Assembly (NCBI RefSeq): GCF_021155775.2
Contig: NC_060237.1
Location: 9,573,832-9,637,831, forward strand
DNA length: 64,000 nucleotides
Source: Neodiprion pinetum
Lineage: Eukaryota; Arthropoda; Insecta; Hymenoptera; Diprionidae
Direction of reading: 5' to 3'
The first letter of the stretch is position 1. The number at the start of each line of letters is the position of its first letter. Shown here piece after piece: positions 1-12,500 of the stretch. Both the position numbers and the translations under genes were made by a program. The notes under the pieces were generated by a model. That model did no database searches and was not told the origin of the DNA. It saw only the letters and a program-made list of their open reading frames with translations.

Positions 1-3000
1 TTCGATCGAGTTCAATACCTGCATCGCTCTGCACGCTTCGGCTGTGAACTCAATTTGGAACATGTCCTTCAGAACCTCTTCGTCAATGTCGTCGCTTTGT
101 CCGCCACCAAGCCCTCTCAGCCATGTGCAAAAGTCTTCGCAAATTTTGTTGGTTACCCTAGTCGCTCTCATGCTCAGCGTCGCTTCAGGGTCGTAACCCA
201 GCATATCCCGTTCCGTCAAAGGCCTCCATTTGATAGCCTGTAGAAAGAATATACTTTCAGTCGATAATGATCTACCATGGATTTTAACGTCTTGCCTGAT
301 TATAGTCACGGCAGTCACTCACCTTACGCCTGGGCTTATTAATGAACAACGCATATGGGCTCAGCTGGGGGTATTCAAACTCGTCTTCGTCGATTACAGA
401 CTTTTTCTTACCATGAGCTGAAGGTGGATGTACCTGTTTCGTTTTATTTGCATAAGCGTTGCTGTGAGTTGCGTGGCTGAACATTCAATACAATTATCGT
501 ACTACTCACAATCATGTCGCAAGAATCGGCGCTCAAAGCTCTGTTGTAACTTTGTCCAAGTCTGAAGGGGTCCTCTGCTATGCAGTTGGATTGGATTTCC
601 GATTTTCGAGCGACTGATTTGTTTACGGGATTTTCTGGCATACCCAATATCCGTGCGACCAAGCTGTACGTCTCCGCTGGTAGAACGCGACGGAGTTGCC
701 GAGGGTTGCAGAGGGGGGTCTGGGGGGAGGAAAATTCGAGGTGCGGGGAGAACGTATTGGAATTTAAATATTTTCTCGAATTTACTAACAGTTTTATCAA
801 ATTCTTAGCTACTTTAGCGGAATGTGCGATCTCAGGTTTGATTGTGGCATTTTTGGATTTGAATGCGTCACTATTGATTGCCTCAGCACTGAGAGCTTCG
901 AGCATTTCGAAAGGCGTCCGATTCTCTTCTATACACTTTTCTAATATCTTAGTTACACGCTCGTCAGAATATATTAAATTCTGGGGCTTGTCAGGATCGT
1001 TCGAGATTCCACGAATACGACTAGACGTAGTCTTGTCAGAATCTAACTTTTCGTTTTCACTCAGCACCGAGCTTTCATTTTCAGTAGTCTGTTCTGTAAT
1101 TTGAGGCAAAGGAAACCTCATTGATGTAGATTCGATACTGGAAGGTACTTTGACTTCTTCCTGATTCAGGTTTACAGCGTCAGTGGATTCTAGCAAGCTT
1201 TGATCCGTCATTTTCTGATCATTCGAGTCAATTACCGGCTGTTCTTTCTCATCCAGTACACCGACATTTAATTCCTCTGACATGTCTTCAGGTGTACGGT
1301 TTAATATTGCAGTGATCGACTGCTGATGCTGTGGTGTCGTTTGATCTTCAGCTTTAGAGTAATTAGAAAGCAGGTCAACTCTGGATAGTTTTTTGCTAAG
1401 ATTCATTAAAGTCGAAATTTGAGATGTGATCATTTTAGCAGCAATGGATGGCTGCTTCACAAGATTGGATTTTATAGATGGGTCGACGTTAGCATTCTCA
1501 TCATTTTTTCTAGCCAACTTATTCACCTTTTTCTCTTTTCTCGCACTTCTATAGTCGTCTATGTTCTCATCAGAGCCACTGTCATCTTCAGTTTTGGTAA
1601 TTGAAATGGTGCGTCCGTGCATAGAAACCGGCTTTCGTAATTTCAGAGATTTGAGAGGGTCCAAACTGGGGGCCCAATGAAGAGGCGCATAAGGTGAGAC
1701 GACGCATTCCGAAGTTGGCACAGTTTGTTTCACTTGAACCTGGGGTTCGTCTGATTCGGAACTATGGCCACTGAGCGAGGACGGTTTCGAATGATCAGAA
1801 GACAAGGATACCGGTTTAGGAAAATTATTTGTCGCAGTTGAATCCTTGGGTGACAAATTTTTTTTAACGCTTTCTAAGCGGGGATCGTTTTTCCGCGATT
1901 GGATATCTTCCGATGCTCGAGCAAAAGGTTGCCGAAATCTTTGCGGATCGGAACTCGCATGGAGTGAACTCCTAGATGATTTCCAATCGATTTTATCCAG
2001 CAATGGGGACTTTATTTTGCCCTTTAAAACCCCCGTCCAATCATCGTCGTATTCTAAGTTTGAATCCAGTAGGTCTTTCATATCCGGTAGACTAATGGAA
2101 CTAGATTCGGATTCGGAAGACATTACAATAGGTTCTTTTCCAACTGCGTTTCGCACAGCTAACGGAAGCTCTATTCTTGATTCGATAGGTTTTTTGAAAG
2201 CATTGTACAAGCAAGCCAAGCATTTGTCATTTTTTTTCCTTGGAAAGATGGACATTGCGGGTAATTTGCTCAAGATCACATCTGAAGGTCTCTCTAATAC
2301 TGGCACTTGAAACTCAGGCGTAGGACCGGAAGTTGATCTCGTCGAGGACAAAATAGTTGTGGAAGACGTTGCAGGTCTGGCGTTAGAGTTGGAAAAAATG
2401 TAATCGGATCCAAGGTACTGTGAAGCGCTATGCTTAAGTCTTGATTTCATGGATGAATAAGTGCTTGAACTAGCAGACCGAGTTATGCGCCTTTCGTTGC
2501 TGATATCTTCATATGTAAGAAGTTTTATTGCCGGTTCAAATTTAGAATATTTCGAAACTTGAGAGCTATTACTGGATCCACCGGATGAGCTAGATTTTTG
2601 TAGATGTTGATAACTCTGAGGTTTGAAATCCAGATTCTTGTTGCGGGTCAAGAATTTCAACGCTTTGTACGCATAACGAACCGAGTTCTTCAGAGAATAT
2701 CGTCTCATCGGTTTTTCGCTTTGAGAATAATTCGCCACAGTGGGACTAATATCTACATTTTGAGCTGTCAAAACTTCTGCGCTAGTTTTGTTGCTGAGAG
2801 GCTTTCCACCGCTCGAGTTTAATGCAGTGGGTTTATTAAACGAGATCAATGTGTCCTGTGTTACATTCAGTTTACTAGAAATTAACATGTCATTTGACAA
2901 TTCACCAACTGGGTATTTCGAAGTTGAATCCGAACCGCCATTTACATTGTCGTCGCTATCAAAACTGTCAGGTATCAAGCTGGTGAAACTCGGGTAAGAA

Positions 3001-4547
3001 CTCATCATACCCAATTTTGGAACCTTCAAGTAGTTCCTCTTATCCAATTCTATTCGCTGATCAGACACCGTCAGACTTCGAGAATTGTCAACTCTAATCA
3101 ACCTCTGTACAGATGACTTTACATTTTCGTCCACCTCGACATTTTCGTCAGCTGTGAGTTTGCTGAAACTTGGGTAAGAGCTTATGGCGCCTAGTTTTGG
3201 TACCTTGAGAAAGTCCTTTTCCGGTTTCACTTGCGGTCTAGTAATAGTGACTCTATTTCTACCAAAGAAACCAGGCGATAACTCGTCAGGTAGTTTGGGT
3301 AATTTTACAGATTGGCTCAATATGGGGTCAAAATTTGTTGTTGATTTTAAAACAGATCTTTCGGAATTTGGTGTATCAAATTTTTGGGTCCGCAATAAAT
3401 TTAATTTAGCGTCGTATTCGTCTCGCATGGTCTGCACTTTATTCTGGCAATCCAGGCTGGCCTTTGCGTTTCTATCCGAGTTTTCGACATTGGCATCCTC
3501 GCTAGTTTCATCTTCACTGATTATGAATAAATTCTCATCTATACCGATTTCGTTCAATTTGGGAATACTAAGTATGTGATTTAAGTTTGATTTTATAATT
3601 TCTGATTTAGATTTCCTGCTCAATCCCTGTTGCTTCGAACTCGAGTGTAAGCTCAAACCAGGAAATTTTGGCACTTTTAAAAACTGTTCAAAATTGTTTT
3701 CTACATTGTCCCCACTAAAACCAGCAGTTTTACACCGTCTAAGCGAACGCGACCACCGCTTTCGATTTTTCATTAAGCCAGTACTGAATTCTGTATCATT
3801 TCCCGAAACCGGTTGATTACGATACGGGCAAAATTTTGTTCTGTGTAATTTTGAAGGGTCCAAAGCATTTGATGGCAATACTGTCATCGGAGACTTGGAC
3901 AATTTGTGACTAAACTTTTTCTTAGGTAAGAATCTTTTAAGATTATCGTCAAAGATTTTTAGTGGTGGTACATTTTTATGTATTTGACAAGTTTTCCTTG
4001 TCTGCATACTTTTGTTCTTCAAAAAATCTGTCACGCATACTGAGATGTCATAGAGATTTGCATTTTTACTTTGAGTAATTTCATCATTATTAGGCGCACG
4101 TGAACTATTTGTAATTAAATAGTCTTTATTTACGCGATCAGTATCGTTTTTGTTTATTATCAAACTATCTAGAGATCGAAATATAAGATTTTCGGGTGTC
4201 AATCCCATTGGCGTTGGTGGAAAGATTTTTACTAACGGCTCCACGATATGATCAGGTTTGTTCGCCGAAATAACATCGCGGTTTAGGTTCACATTAGGAT
4301 CGATTAGGTCATTGGGTGAGGGTGAAGGAGGTTGGGATGAATCACTTACGTGTTCCTTGCGCTTTTCAAGATCATCGCAAATCTTGTCCCAATAGGCCTT
4401 AGAACCAGAAATTGGCAACTCCCATCTGGAATAGGAGGCCTGATTAAGATCTGATAAATGAAGAAACAAGAAATCAACCGTCGTTTGACTACGAGCATTG
4501 TTCTGATACTTCGCACTATTATTATGACGGAATACATTTTGAGGCAT
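1..4547 (-). CDS. Large Ser/Lys-rich uncharacterised protein, three exons visible, 3' end cut by window edge
   Basis: CDS join on the minus strand: 4547-510, 433-323, 237-1, giving at least 1462 residues (1346 + 37 + 79). All three exons are phase 0, and the last is still open at position 1. The start is the ATG at 4545-4547. Residues 1-1190 are rich in Ser, Asn, Lys and Asp, with no signal peptide or membrane segment, and look disordered. Residues 290-524 carry a repeated PKL motif. Residues 1195-1310 look more ordered (ILEKCIEENRTPFEMLEALS, then LPAETYSLVARILGMPENP). Exons 2-3 read through SPYALFINKPRRK into KWRPLTERDMLGYDPEATL and FCTWLRGLGG, then IDEEVLKDMFQIEF, a compact acidic and aromatic module. 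I do not recognise the family. From memory only, the FCxWLxxLG...DEExL pattern recalls the C-terminus of FAM47-type proteins; this is unverified. Long open frame and clean splice phases make it real; function is unknown. Confidence 0.88.
238..322 (-). other. Short intron 2 (85 nt) of the large gene
   Basis: On the minus strand the donor is CGTAAG|GTGAGTGAC (GT at 321-322), a near-consensus site. The acceptor is TTCTTTCTACAG|GCTATC (AG at 238-239), with a good pyrimidine tract. Both sides are phase 0. Joining them gives ...KPRRK then AIKWRPLTERD, with no stop through to the window edge. Confidence 0.88.
434..509 (-). other. Short intron 1 (76 nt) of the large gene
   Basis: On the minus strand the donor is ATT|GTGAGTAGT (GT at 508-509) and the acceptor is AAACAG|GTACAT (AG at 434-435). 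Of the AGs I tried, only this one keeps the downstream frame open: the TTCAG and CACAG sites inside the intron, and a further TTCAG inside exon 2, all lead quickly to stops. The polypyrimidine tract is poor, so this junction is less certain than intron 2. If the intron is retained, translation continues 21 codons and stops at 444-446. Confidence 0.7.
2976..3212 (-). repeat. Repeated PKLG-x3-SSYPSF motif coded within exon 1
   Basis: Residues 446-464 (FLKVPKLGAISSYPSFSKL) and 506-524 (YLKVPKLGMMSSYPSFTSL) are near-identical and 60 residues apart. Weaker relatives lie at residues 290-303 (LKVPKFPGLSLHSS), 326-337 (LSIPKLNEIGID) and 414-429 (VKLPKLPDELSPGFFG). They look like short linear motifs in a disordered chain, which suggests a repeated binding site for a partner or scaffold. 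The function is inference; the repetition is seen directly. Confidence 0.8.
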
Positions 4548-4900
4548 ACACCGAGGTTAAACAAAGATTATAAACAACGTTTCTTAGACTCGAAGAACCA
4601 ATCACGAGTCTTACAATTAGTTAAAATCCTGGAATACGAATTACATACGCTACGATTAGAATTATAATGCGTGTGACAACCTACTTGGTAGTATTCAAAG
4701 TTCGTATTTTAGTTCTGGCACGGCAGTATCCCGGCGACGTCCGTTGAGGCATATCGCAAATTTGTTTATTACTCGTGAGTAGTTTCCTTGGAGTACATGT
4801 GTGTATATTATAATTCAGAATTTAATATATTTTTATCAAAACTATTGTAAATGTCATATCAAATGTATTGCTATGCAAATCGAAGTGAAACCCGCATTAC
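4548..4900 (-). promoter_or_regulatory. 5' UTR and possible proximal promoter of the large gene
   Basis: This is the sequence immediately upstream of the start codon. An ATTGG (CCAAT box on the minus strand, 4598-4602) lies about 50 bp upstream of the ATG. A plausible splice acceptor, TATTCCAG|GATTTT, has its AG at 4629-4630 and a CTAAT branch-point-like motif about 30 nt upstream of it. The start codon could therefore lie in a second exon with an 81-nt leader. No TATA box or strong initiator stands out. Confidence 0.35.
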
Positions 4901-7540
4901 TCGAGCGTTACTATCGATCAAACAAAAAGTGCCAGCTCGTATCCCGCCACGAGAGGATCGCCTACTTACCGATGGGATCAGGGTGTCACGTTCAAATATC
5001 AGGCATGTAGACACTTCCCTGTTTTACCAACAATTCTTTCTCAACTGCAGCTGCTGGTGCGTGCGCATCTGTTATAATACCATCTTATGATGTCATTTAG
5101 TGAACAAATTGTTACCGTATCGTCACAGGACGTTACCACCGGCAGAATTCCATACCTGAAAACAATTTTTAGTTGCCCTGAAGGAGTACCGTTTCATAAC
5201 TGTTTCCTAGCTTATCTACACAACTAATTAATTCTTCTCGTATAGCAGACATATTGTTATCTTAATGATTTAATTAATTGGCACGGAACGAGCGCGCATC
5301 TCAATCGATATCACGTTCAACTGATTTTTTCCCAAAATCACGCTTTTAGTGAGATTTAGCATTCGAATCTTCACCTTTTTTAGCCCGTACAAACAATTCG
5401 GAAGTCATATCTTACGACTACAGACAGGCAATGTCCATCGCGAAAGTCCATGATTTTTTATGAGTTCTAATTTATATCCTGTCAAGTTCATGGAATACTT
5501 TGTATCAGCAGATGTACCCCTAGTAAAAGTGTGTGATTTTTTGGAAACCGCATAAAATGTACAATGTTCAGTCACCTGTAGTTCGGTACACGCGTTGAAT
5601 CGACTCTTGGTCAACCTGCTTTTGCATCATACCGCATATGCAGAAGATATGTTGGTGTGGGGGTAAAACTAGTTTCGTGGTCAACCGCCACAGCGTGACC
5701 AGATGCAAATAACAACCCGAATAGACGATGCGCGCACACGTTCCATGGGGTATATATGTACATGTATGTGCATATCGTACACTCGACATGTTTAAAACAC
5801 ATTGCAATTCACAACAATATTAATTTTGTTATTATACAAGGGAGATAGAGCCGAGGGTGCGGAAACGTTGGGAAGGTACGGGCTGCAGAGAGGTACAGAG
5901 CAATGTTGTGTAGCCATTTTACTTCCGGCGTCTCAGCTGCCGTCACTTCCGGCCTTCCTACTCCACGTCACTAACCATCTACTCAGAGTTATGGGTACGT
6001 GAAAGGGCCGTGAAACAACGAGATGGAAATAATTCGCTCGGTATACGTAGAGGTATCGTGAATTTATAATACGAGCACTTGAATAAACCCATGCATAGTT
6101 ATTCAAGTTCCGAAATACGTTTTTATAGAAGACTTCCATTTCCGCCGTATTCTAGAACGCTTCCAAGTAAAAGGACACACCAAGACTACGTTCATCGTGA
6201 CTGACCTGTAACTTATCTACTCGATTGTCGATGCCAATAAGGCCGTGATAATCCCACGTGTAAAATAATTAAGGAAGCCACCATCATTGATGATGGTTCA
6301 GGTACAAAGTTCATATTTTCCCAATTCAAGCAATCTGCTTCGATACAGTATAGTCTGATTACATTTGCAAGTGACTATCATATATGCAAAGGTTAAATAT
6401 ACTCAGAGATTCTTGTCCCAAGTTCGACTGCACCAGTTGTACCTGTATTGAGTTCTCTCGTTGATTCAGCGTTACCGATTCAGGCTTGCATATTCTACCG
6501 AAGTCACGTCGCTGTGCTTGACGGCTTGTCCATATTTGGCATAATGAACAACTGGCACGATCGACAATAATGAGACGTGAAAGCCAAAAATCATCGTTCT
6601 CACTTGTTAGAATTCAGTTCACCGGTTCAACATCTCGATTACCGCTATATTGTTTTAGCTGAATGCAAATCGATATTTTGAACCAAAGTTGGGTGAGGGT
6701 AAGCTCTATCTAATGAACCAAGATACTGCTGCAGCATACCGCGGACGACCAGATGTTCGTTGCAGGTTTCAGTTTGCTGTTCAACGTGAGAACTAGTGCT
6801 TCAGTGGCCCGGTAAGTTTGACAATCCAACGAAAAGCGGCTGGATCACAAACTGTGCGTGTATGCACGTGATGTTGGGGTGGGCTTTAATTAGTGGTGCA
6901 GCATGTTTAAGCAGTGAATGTCTAAGCAGCTCGGGGTCTTTGCCACTGGTTGACCTGAGTTAACCGTGTGGTTAGATGGTGTATCGACGACTTGATTATC
7001 GCATGGATTTCGGGGTGAAACTACGACGAAAGACTGTACTTTGAGGAATGTACTAAAACTAGTGACGATTCGCATGAGGCATTTGCCAAGATGTGAAATA
7101 TTCTTATTCTCACCTGTCGAATATGACAACCATAAACTCCCCTTCTTCTTGGAGCATAACGGAATTGAAGAGAGGACTATTACCACCCTGCGGAAAGTAG
7201 ACGTCGCAGTAATACCCGCCATACTGTTTCCACGAAGAAATTGGTCCGTCATGGGTACCATAAACGGGCGCGAAGAGAGATGACTAGATTATTGCTTTTC
7301 GTCATACAGCGTGAGTTGCTCAAATGAAAAGCAGCTATAGCGGCTGCAGGGTTCTCTTGCAGTGGTATCTAAAAAAAACTTCGTTCCAACGAGAAAAAGT
7401 GGGTAGGGAGCGACATGTCGCCAGATGACGTAAGGATTTCATAAGACGGCGTGTGCAGAAATGGCACCTAGAAATCCCAGCAGTTAGCGCTCGACTTAGC
7501 AGTGAGTTAGTATCTTTAATATGTCTGACGCAGTTAAATT
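4900..7540. other. Noncoding stretch, mostly A/T-rich
   Basis: No ORF here is credible as coding. Octamer motifs ATGCAAAT occur at 4873-4880, 5703-5710 and 6663-6670. A TATATATG/TACATG-rich patch lies at 5747-5775. Nothing else stands out. If the predicted 5' exon near 7.8 kb is real, this is the first intron of the large gene. Confidence 0.5.
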
Positions 7541-7980
7541 AAACCCACCTAGCCACGGCGTAATCTCGCATACCACCGTGACGTCATTAACTCGAGTCTC
7601 CAAGTGTTCAAGAGACTAATAGAGCCCGGCCTAAGGAAGCGAGCCGCCTTTATTGTCTAGCCTTTGAACGAAGACCGAGGCCGCGAGGTACTCTCAGGAC
7701 GACGCTGATTGGTCACACTTGGCCCTGTCTTGTTCCGTACGTCTGGGCCAATCTCGCGGAAATCGTGTCGCGTCCCGGTCAAGTCAACGTTGACTGCCAC
7801 CAAGGGGATCCTCTTACCTTCTCGAGATCTCTCGAGACTGACGCTTGGCTAATCTCTGAGTACACAGCGAGACGGGGATTCACGAACGGTTAAGTCAACT
7901 CGAGTCCTGAACGCGGAACTTTACGAGATAGACTTTCCGTTTTCCCTTACTCTCTTTTCTCTTTTCGTTTGCATAAGTGC
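7540..7980. promoter_or_regulatory. CpG-rich promoter-like island with CRE, CCAAT boxes and a minus-strand splice donor
   Basis: GC and CpG rise sharply against the flanks. A perfect CRE palindrome TGACGTCA lies at 7579-7586. CCAAT boxes lie at 7708-7712 (minus) and 7748-7752 (plus). On the minus strand there is a strong donor, GAGAAG|GTAAGAGG, with the exon ending at 7818. Together this fits a promoter with a noncoding first exon (about 7818-7910) for the large gene to the left. The acceptor at 4629-4630 would be its partner. This is inference from motifs only. Confidence 0.35.
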
Positions 7981-9200
7981 TTACATGGAAAGACAATTTG
8001 CACACGTATCTTTGAAACGAGTCACGGAATTTCGGCATCACATTTCATCGTTCGCGTAGATTTTAGCAATCTAAGAACTGATGACGTAAACTCCCACAAG
8101 TTTTAGTTTTCGCAGAATATTTGCCTCGCTGAGAACACATGAATCGGTAAAATTTTGCACCAAACAATCTTATTTACATCATTTTTACGAGGCATTAGAT
8201 ATGCCCGACGTCAGGTCTTGATACAATTACCGTAACATTGGCATTTCTAATCTAGTTGAATAAATTTCCAACGTCAGTGAAATTCATTGCGAAACGCAGG
8301 ATTTTTCTCCGCAACTCGGGACGAAGTGTGAAAACCGTTAACATGAGTTTTTCGTGTAGTAGTAAGTGTCGAAACGGTCCGGTGGCAACTGTTCGCTATG
8401 CAGCTCGCATAGAGTAATTAGAACTTTTCGTTAGTAATGTTAAACTAATTGGCGAAGAGCAGCCCACAGAGATGCGAACCCGTCGACACGGGACGCGGAG
8501 AAAGAGGAATGTAGAGAGTAGAAACCGGGATAGAAATGCGGATTGGGAACCGAATTCGATGAAGAAAGGCGCGGGAAACGAGATTAGAGAGCCAACTTCG
8601 TTTTCGGGGAACCAATCAGTAAATCCCAACATTTCAGGACTCCGGTGCGATTCCGGTGCACCGGGGTTCAGGAGAAGGTGATTTGCCTAGTTGTAGTTGA
8701 GCGTTTGCGCTGTGTGACGTTCCTGCAGCAGTTTCGAGCAACCCCATCCAGTCACCCCCTTCCTCTCCCCGTCTGTTTCTACTTCGGTCCGTCGCGTATC
8801 AAGACAAAACTTCTCGCTTCACTTCTATATACCTCCGAGTACGAGGCACGGAGGATTAATTATTTCTATTGTAGAAGCTAACGCTCAGACGTGCTCTTGT
8901 CCAAGTGAAGACACGCTCCTTGAAAATTAATCCCAAAGTTTCGCGCTGGTCTTTCATGGATTAGGGTATGAACGTCGAATTCCATAGTATTGGATATTCT
9001 TTCTTCAAACGTAAGACAAACGGGTATTTGCTTTAAAAAATATGCTCAAGGGTTGCCGACGGTAATTGTACCTGCCGTTAACCGACTCGACGGAGAAACG
9101 AGGTACGAGCCAATGACGGGGAAAGAACACTTCAATGACCATCAAGTGAACCTCTAATATTTGGCTCTTCGCTTGGATTCCAAGGCGAAGGATCTCTTTC
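7980..9200. other. Noncoding stretch
   Basis: Mixed-composition sequence without a credible gene. A perfect 12-bp palindrome, CCGGTGCACCGG, lies at 8653-8664, in a CpG-rich patch (8460-8700). The two overlapping open frames in that patch are Arg-rich and have the look of chance translations. Confidence 0.45.
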
Positions 9201-9209
9201 CGTTTAAGT

Positions 9210-9510
9210 TTCTCGTACGACCCGTGGGTGGGTGGTAGACGTCTTATGTGTCGAGGGTTCGAGGTTGGGGGTTCGAATGAGAAGGGGATGGACCGCCCCC
9301 CGTTATCTGCTCGCAACCAGCCACCTCCCAAGCCGACAAATTACTACACCACCGCCATACCCCGCTCTCGCCGACCCGCTGCCGACCAAATCACTTCCCC
9401 TTCCACATCGCTCGCTACCTTTACCAGCCCTCTAACCCCGCCGCTCGGCTTCGTACAGACTTCGACCTATTACCCTCCTCCCCTCGACCCGTGTTACAAC
9501 CACTAACTAT
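9210..9510. other. Strand-asymmetric C-rich block
   Basis: From about 9295 to 9500 the plus strand is strongly C-rich, with runs such as CCGCCCCCCG and CCCTCCTCCCCTCGACCC, after a short G-rich section (9225-9290). Open frames here are Pro- and Thr-rich because of this composition and are not supported as genes. Such skew can accompany transcription starts or a degenerate repeat. Confidence 0.4.
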
Positions 9511-12500
9511 CCTACTATTCGCCTTTGGATATCGGAATCATATTACAGCGACTCGTTCGCCTTGTCCGACTTCGGCAAACATCCTGTTATGGCATTACGG
9601 GGTCCACTGCGAGTTCGATTTGACAAATTGGGAAAATGCGATTAGTTTGTGTAAAGATTTTGGGTTTATTACAATCTAGGGGTTAGATGTAAGCGATTCT
9701 GGTTGACTGATCATCGCTATGATTGATTTATCTGCGAATTAACTAATTACTATTCCACAATCACATCTGTAAAACTTTTCGTCTAAATTTGCTCATTTTA
9801 GTCGGTAGAAACCAATATTGGCCAGGCGGAGATTGGAGATTCGGACAAAGTCTGGGCGGAGAAGCTTGAAGAAAAATAAGATTTTCTCGGTCGGCGGGAA
9901 TGAGACAACCGTTGAAATGTATGGTGGCTGATTTATAAAGGGAATCATTTCGCGAAGCAATATATCTTACGGCTACTGTATATAAGCCAGCGGTATTTGA
10001 CCTCGCTTACATCCTTCCTAAATTCATTACGTGGTCGAGACCGAGGTTAACGTATCTATAAATTTAATTCCCCTGTAATCAAGAAATGGAGCTACATAAT
10101 TTCCCACATTTTTATCGTTGCTCGGAAGCTCGGATTTGACATTTTGGATCTTTATATTTGCCTTCGTAAAAATTTCACTTCCAATTTCGGACGAAAACCT
10201 CTCTTTCGGTTATGCCGTCACGCTACTGCGGTGATTGTATATAAAGCACTCAACCATTGTTGTAATATTTACCGTATTTCCGAGATGATTTTGACGCATG
10301 TCTGTTGCCTGTGAATCACGTATTGAATAACGCCAACTTCCGAGTCTCAGCCGTCGGTGTTCGGAACGTATTAACGTCGGGAAATGTATAGAGAATATTG
10401 TTGTATTGTTCGAGAAAATACCTACCCAGGGAGACAGCATTTTCTTACAGATGGACTCTTGTAAAATACTTAGACATACTTTGCGCGTTCCATTCTGCTC
10501 CACGGGCGTAACGGGACTACAGGAATCCGCGGAATAAAAGAACCGCGAAGAAAGTTGATGAAATATTGGAGAGCGGCTTATAGGGGACAATATTTCGCTG
10601 CAAACTGTTTTGCCTGCACCAACAGCGCCGAATGATATCTTGTATACCATTCGCTCGTGCCCAAGTCAGCTATAATACAACTTTACACAGAAATAAAGTA
10701 AAAACAGTTTTCATCGATCTTAAGGAATCGAAGAAGATTAGCCAGTTGGTCAACTCCCGCGGAGAAGCTTACCTACAAATTAAGCGAGGGCTTTTCTATG
10801 GTTAACCGAGTTTCTTTTCCGAAGAACACAAGCGAAAATTAGAGTGTATGTGTGTATATTATACAGGTATGTATAAACGAACGCACGTGATTATCCCCGC
10901 AGAATTTGCGCGAACAATGGGTGAGGATTTGAAACTGCTAAGTACGCGAGTCCGCGAGTCCTGCCCATCTCATCCCACGGGAATAAGGATCTTATCCCTC
11001 TTATCCCGCTGCTCTTACTGTTCCCATCTTGAATTCTGAAACGGGAATTACTCAGCCCGAGATTTCCTCCGACCGCATGGCGGAAAAGTGTGTGTATTGT
11101 CTCAGCTCAGATCGTCGACCGAGCAAATCTGTAATTCTATAATGCATAATTCACATCTCGCGAAATGCAGAACTGCATTGATTGCGAATAAGCGTTTAAT
11201 ACCTTACCGATATTCTACGGGAGCATCGAACCTTCGGATCGCACTTTGCTATATAATTTTCAGGATTAATTCATAACCACCGCTGCCTGCCGCATTGCGT
11301 TTCATACGGAAAACAATACTTGCAATGTAATTAAATTCCGTTCCTAGATTTTTCGATCCGGGCATGCGGCATCTGCTTATTGCACGATATTTCTAACGGG
11401 ACCATTCTTCCGCGATCTCAAGACAGAATGACGAATAAAGTATCTTTCGTCACGTGCGAAAAATCGTTGTGTATTGTATAAAATGTCGGAGCGGTGATTT
11501 TACGAGAAGGACCTTATACCGAGTCACGGGTGAATAGCCAATAGCAAGGTCATATGCCTATTCATTTGAGAAGATAGGTTATGTACGTATATAGTATGGA
11601 TGTATAGAGAAAGGGGTGGAAGAATAACGGGCAATGCTAGAAGGCATTCTCGGACCATTGGATCTGATAGCTTCATACTTTACAGAATCGGATTGCAGAC
11701 CACATTCACGTCTGGATACGTTATATACAGCCCTACTAAAACCTTTACTTGGCTCGAGCAATAACAGACAGTGGAAAGACAGTGGATGCAAGTAAGAGGT
11801 AAGAGGGACTTTGTATCTACCACGATTACTGCATGCTGCGGTTTTTGCACATACTTTTCTCTCTTTCTCCTTCTATCGCATATTCCAAATAAAAATTGCC
11901 AAGAAATATAGGCGTAATCCGTATAAGGCGACGATGAGTGAATCCCGTGTAATATTCTGCGCGATTTACTCGATGATAAGGTTCCAACTTCACGCATCTC
12001 TGACACTGTCTACCCACCGGTACGTAGTCAAAACTCGACAAAGGCGGATGCTTGTCGGCGGAAACTTAATTAAATATCTAAAGTGAGTGCCGGGGTTACA
12101 CGTACTAGCCTTACTAAAATTAGCTTCTTCAACTAACGAGGGTCGTCATTCCGACCTGGTGATACTTGCTGTCTAATAAATGTCGTGGCTCACAACCGTT
12201 CCTTCTGCTTTTAACTTTCGCAGTCACCATCTTTACTTTTGCCTGACTTTTAATGCTCCGCCGAGTCCGTCTCACCGTTTTATTGAACCGGTGTCACTAG
12301 CTTGGATTCGAGACTTTGACATTCTTCCGGGACTTTTGATTTCTTCGACAAACTCTCTTTGTACGAAACGGGACGAAACTCACAGAGTTATTAGAAATTC
12401 TTTTCAACTCCCGCGTTGTATGGACGGTGACACCGAAAGAATGTTGCCAATTTTTTAATCCCCCATCTCGAGTATATAGAAATACTTATCTATGTGCAGG

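Noticed and set aside
580..3579. Several plus-strand open frames of 60-174 codons opposite the large gene
   Set aside because: They are antisense shadows of the 4-kb coding exon; their composition mirrors its codons.
10210..10650. 146-codon minus-strand frame with a Walker-A-like GAVGAGKT near its start
   Set aside because: The octet fits GxxxxGKT, but there is no preceding beta strand, no Walker B and no other NTPase feature; the rest is irregular. Most likely chance.
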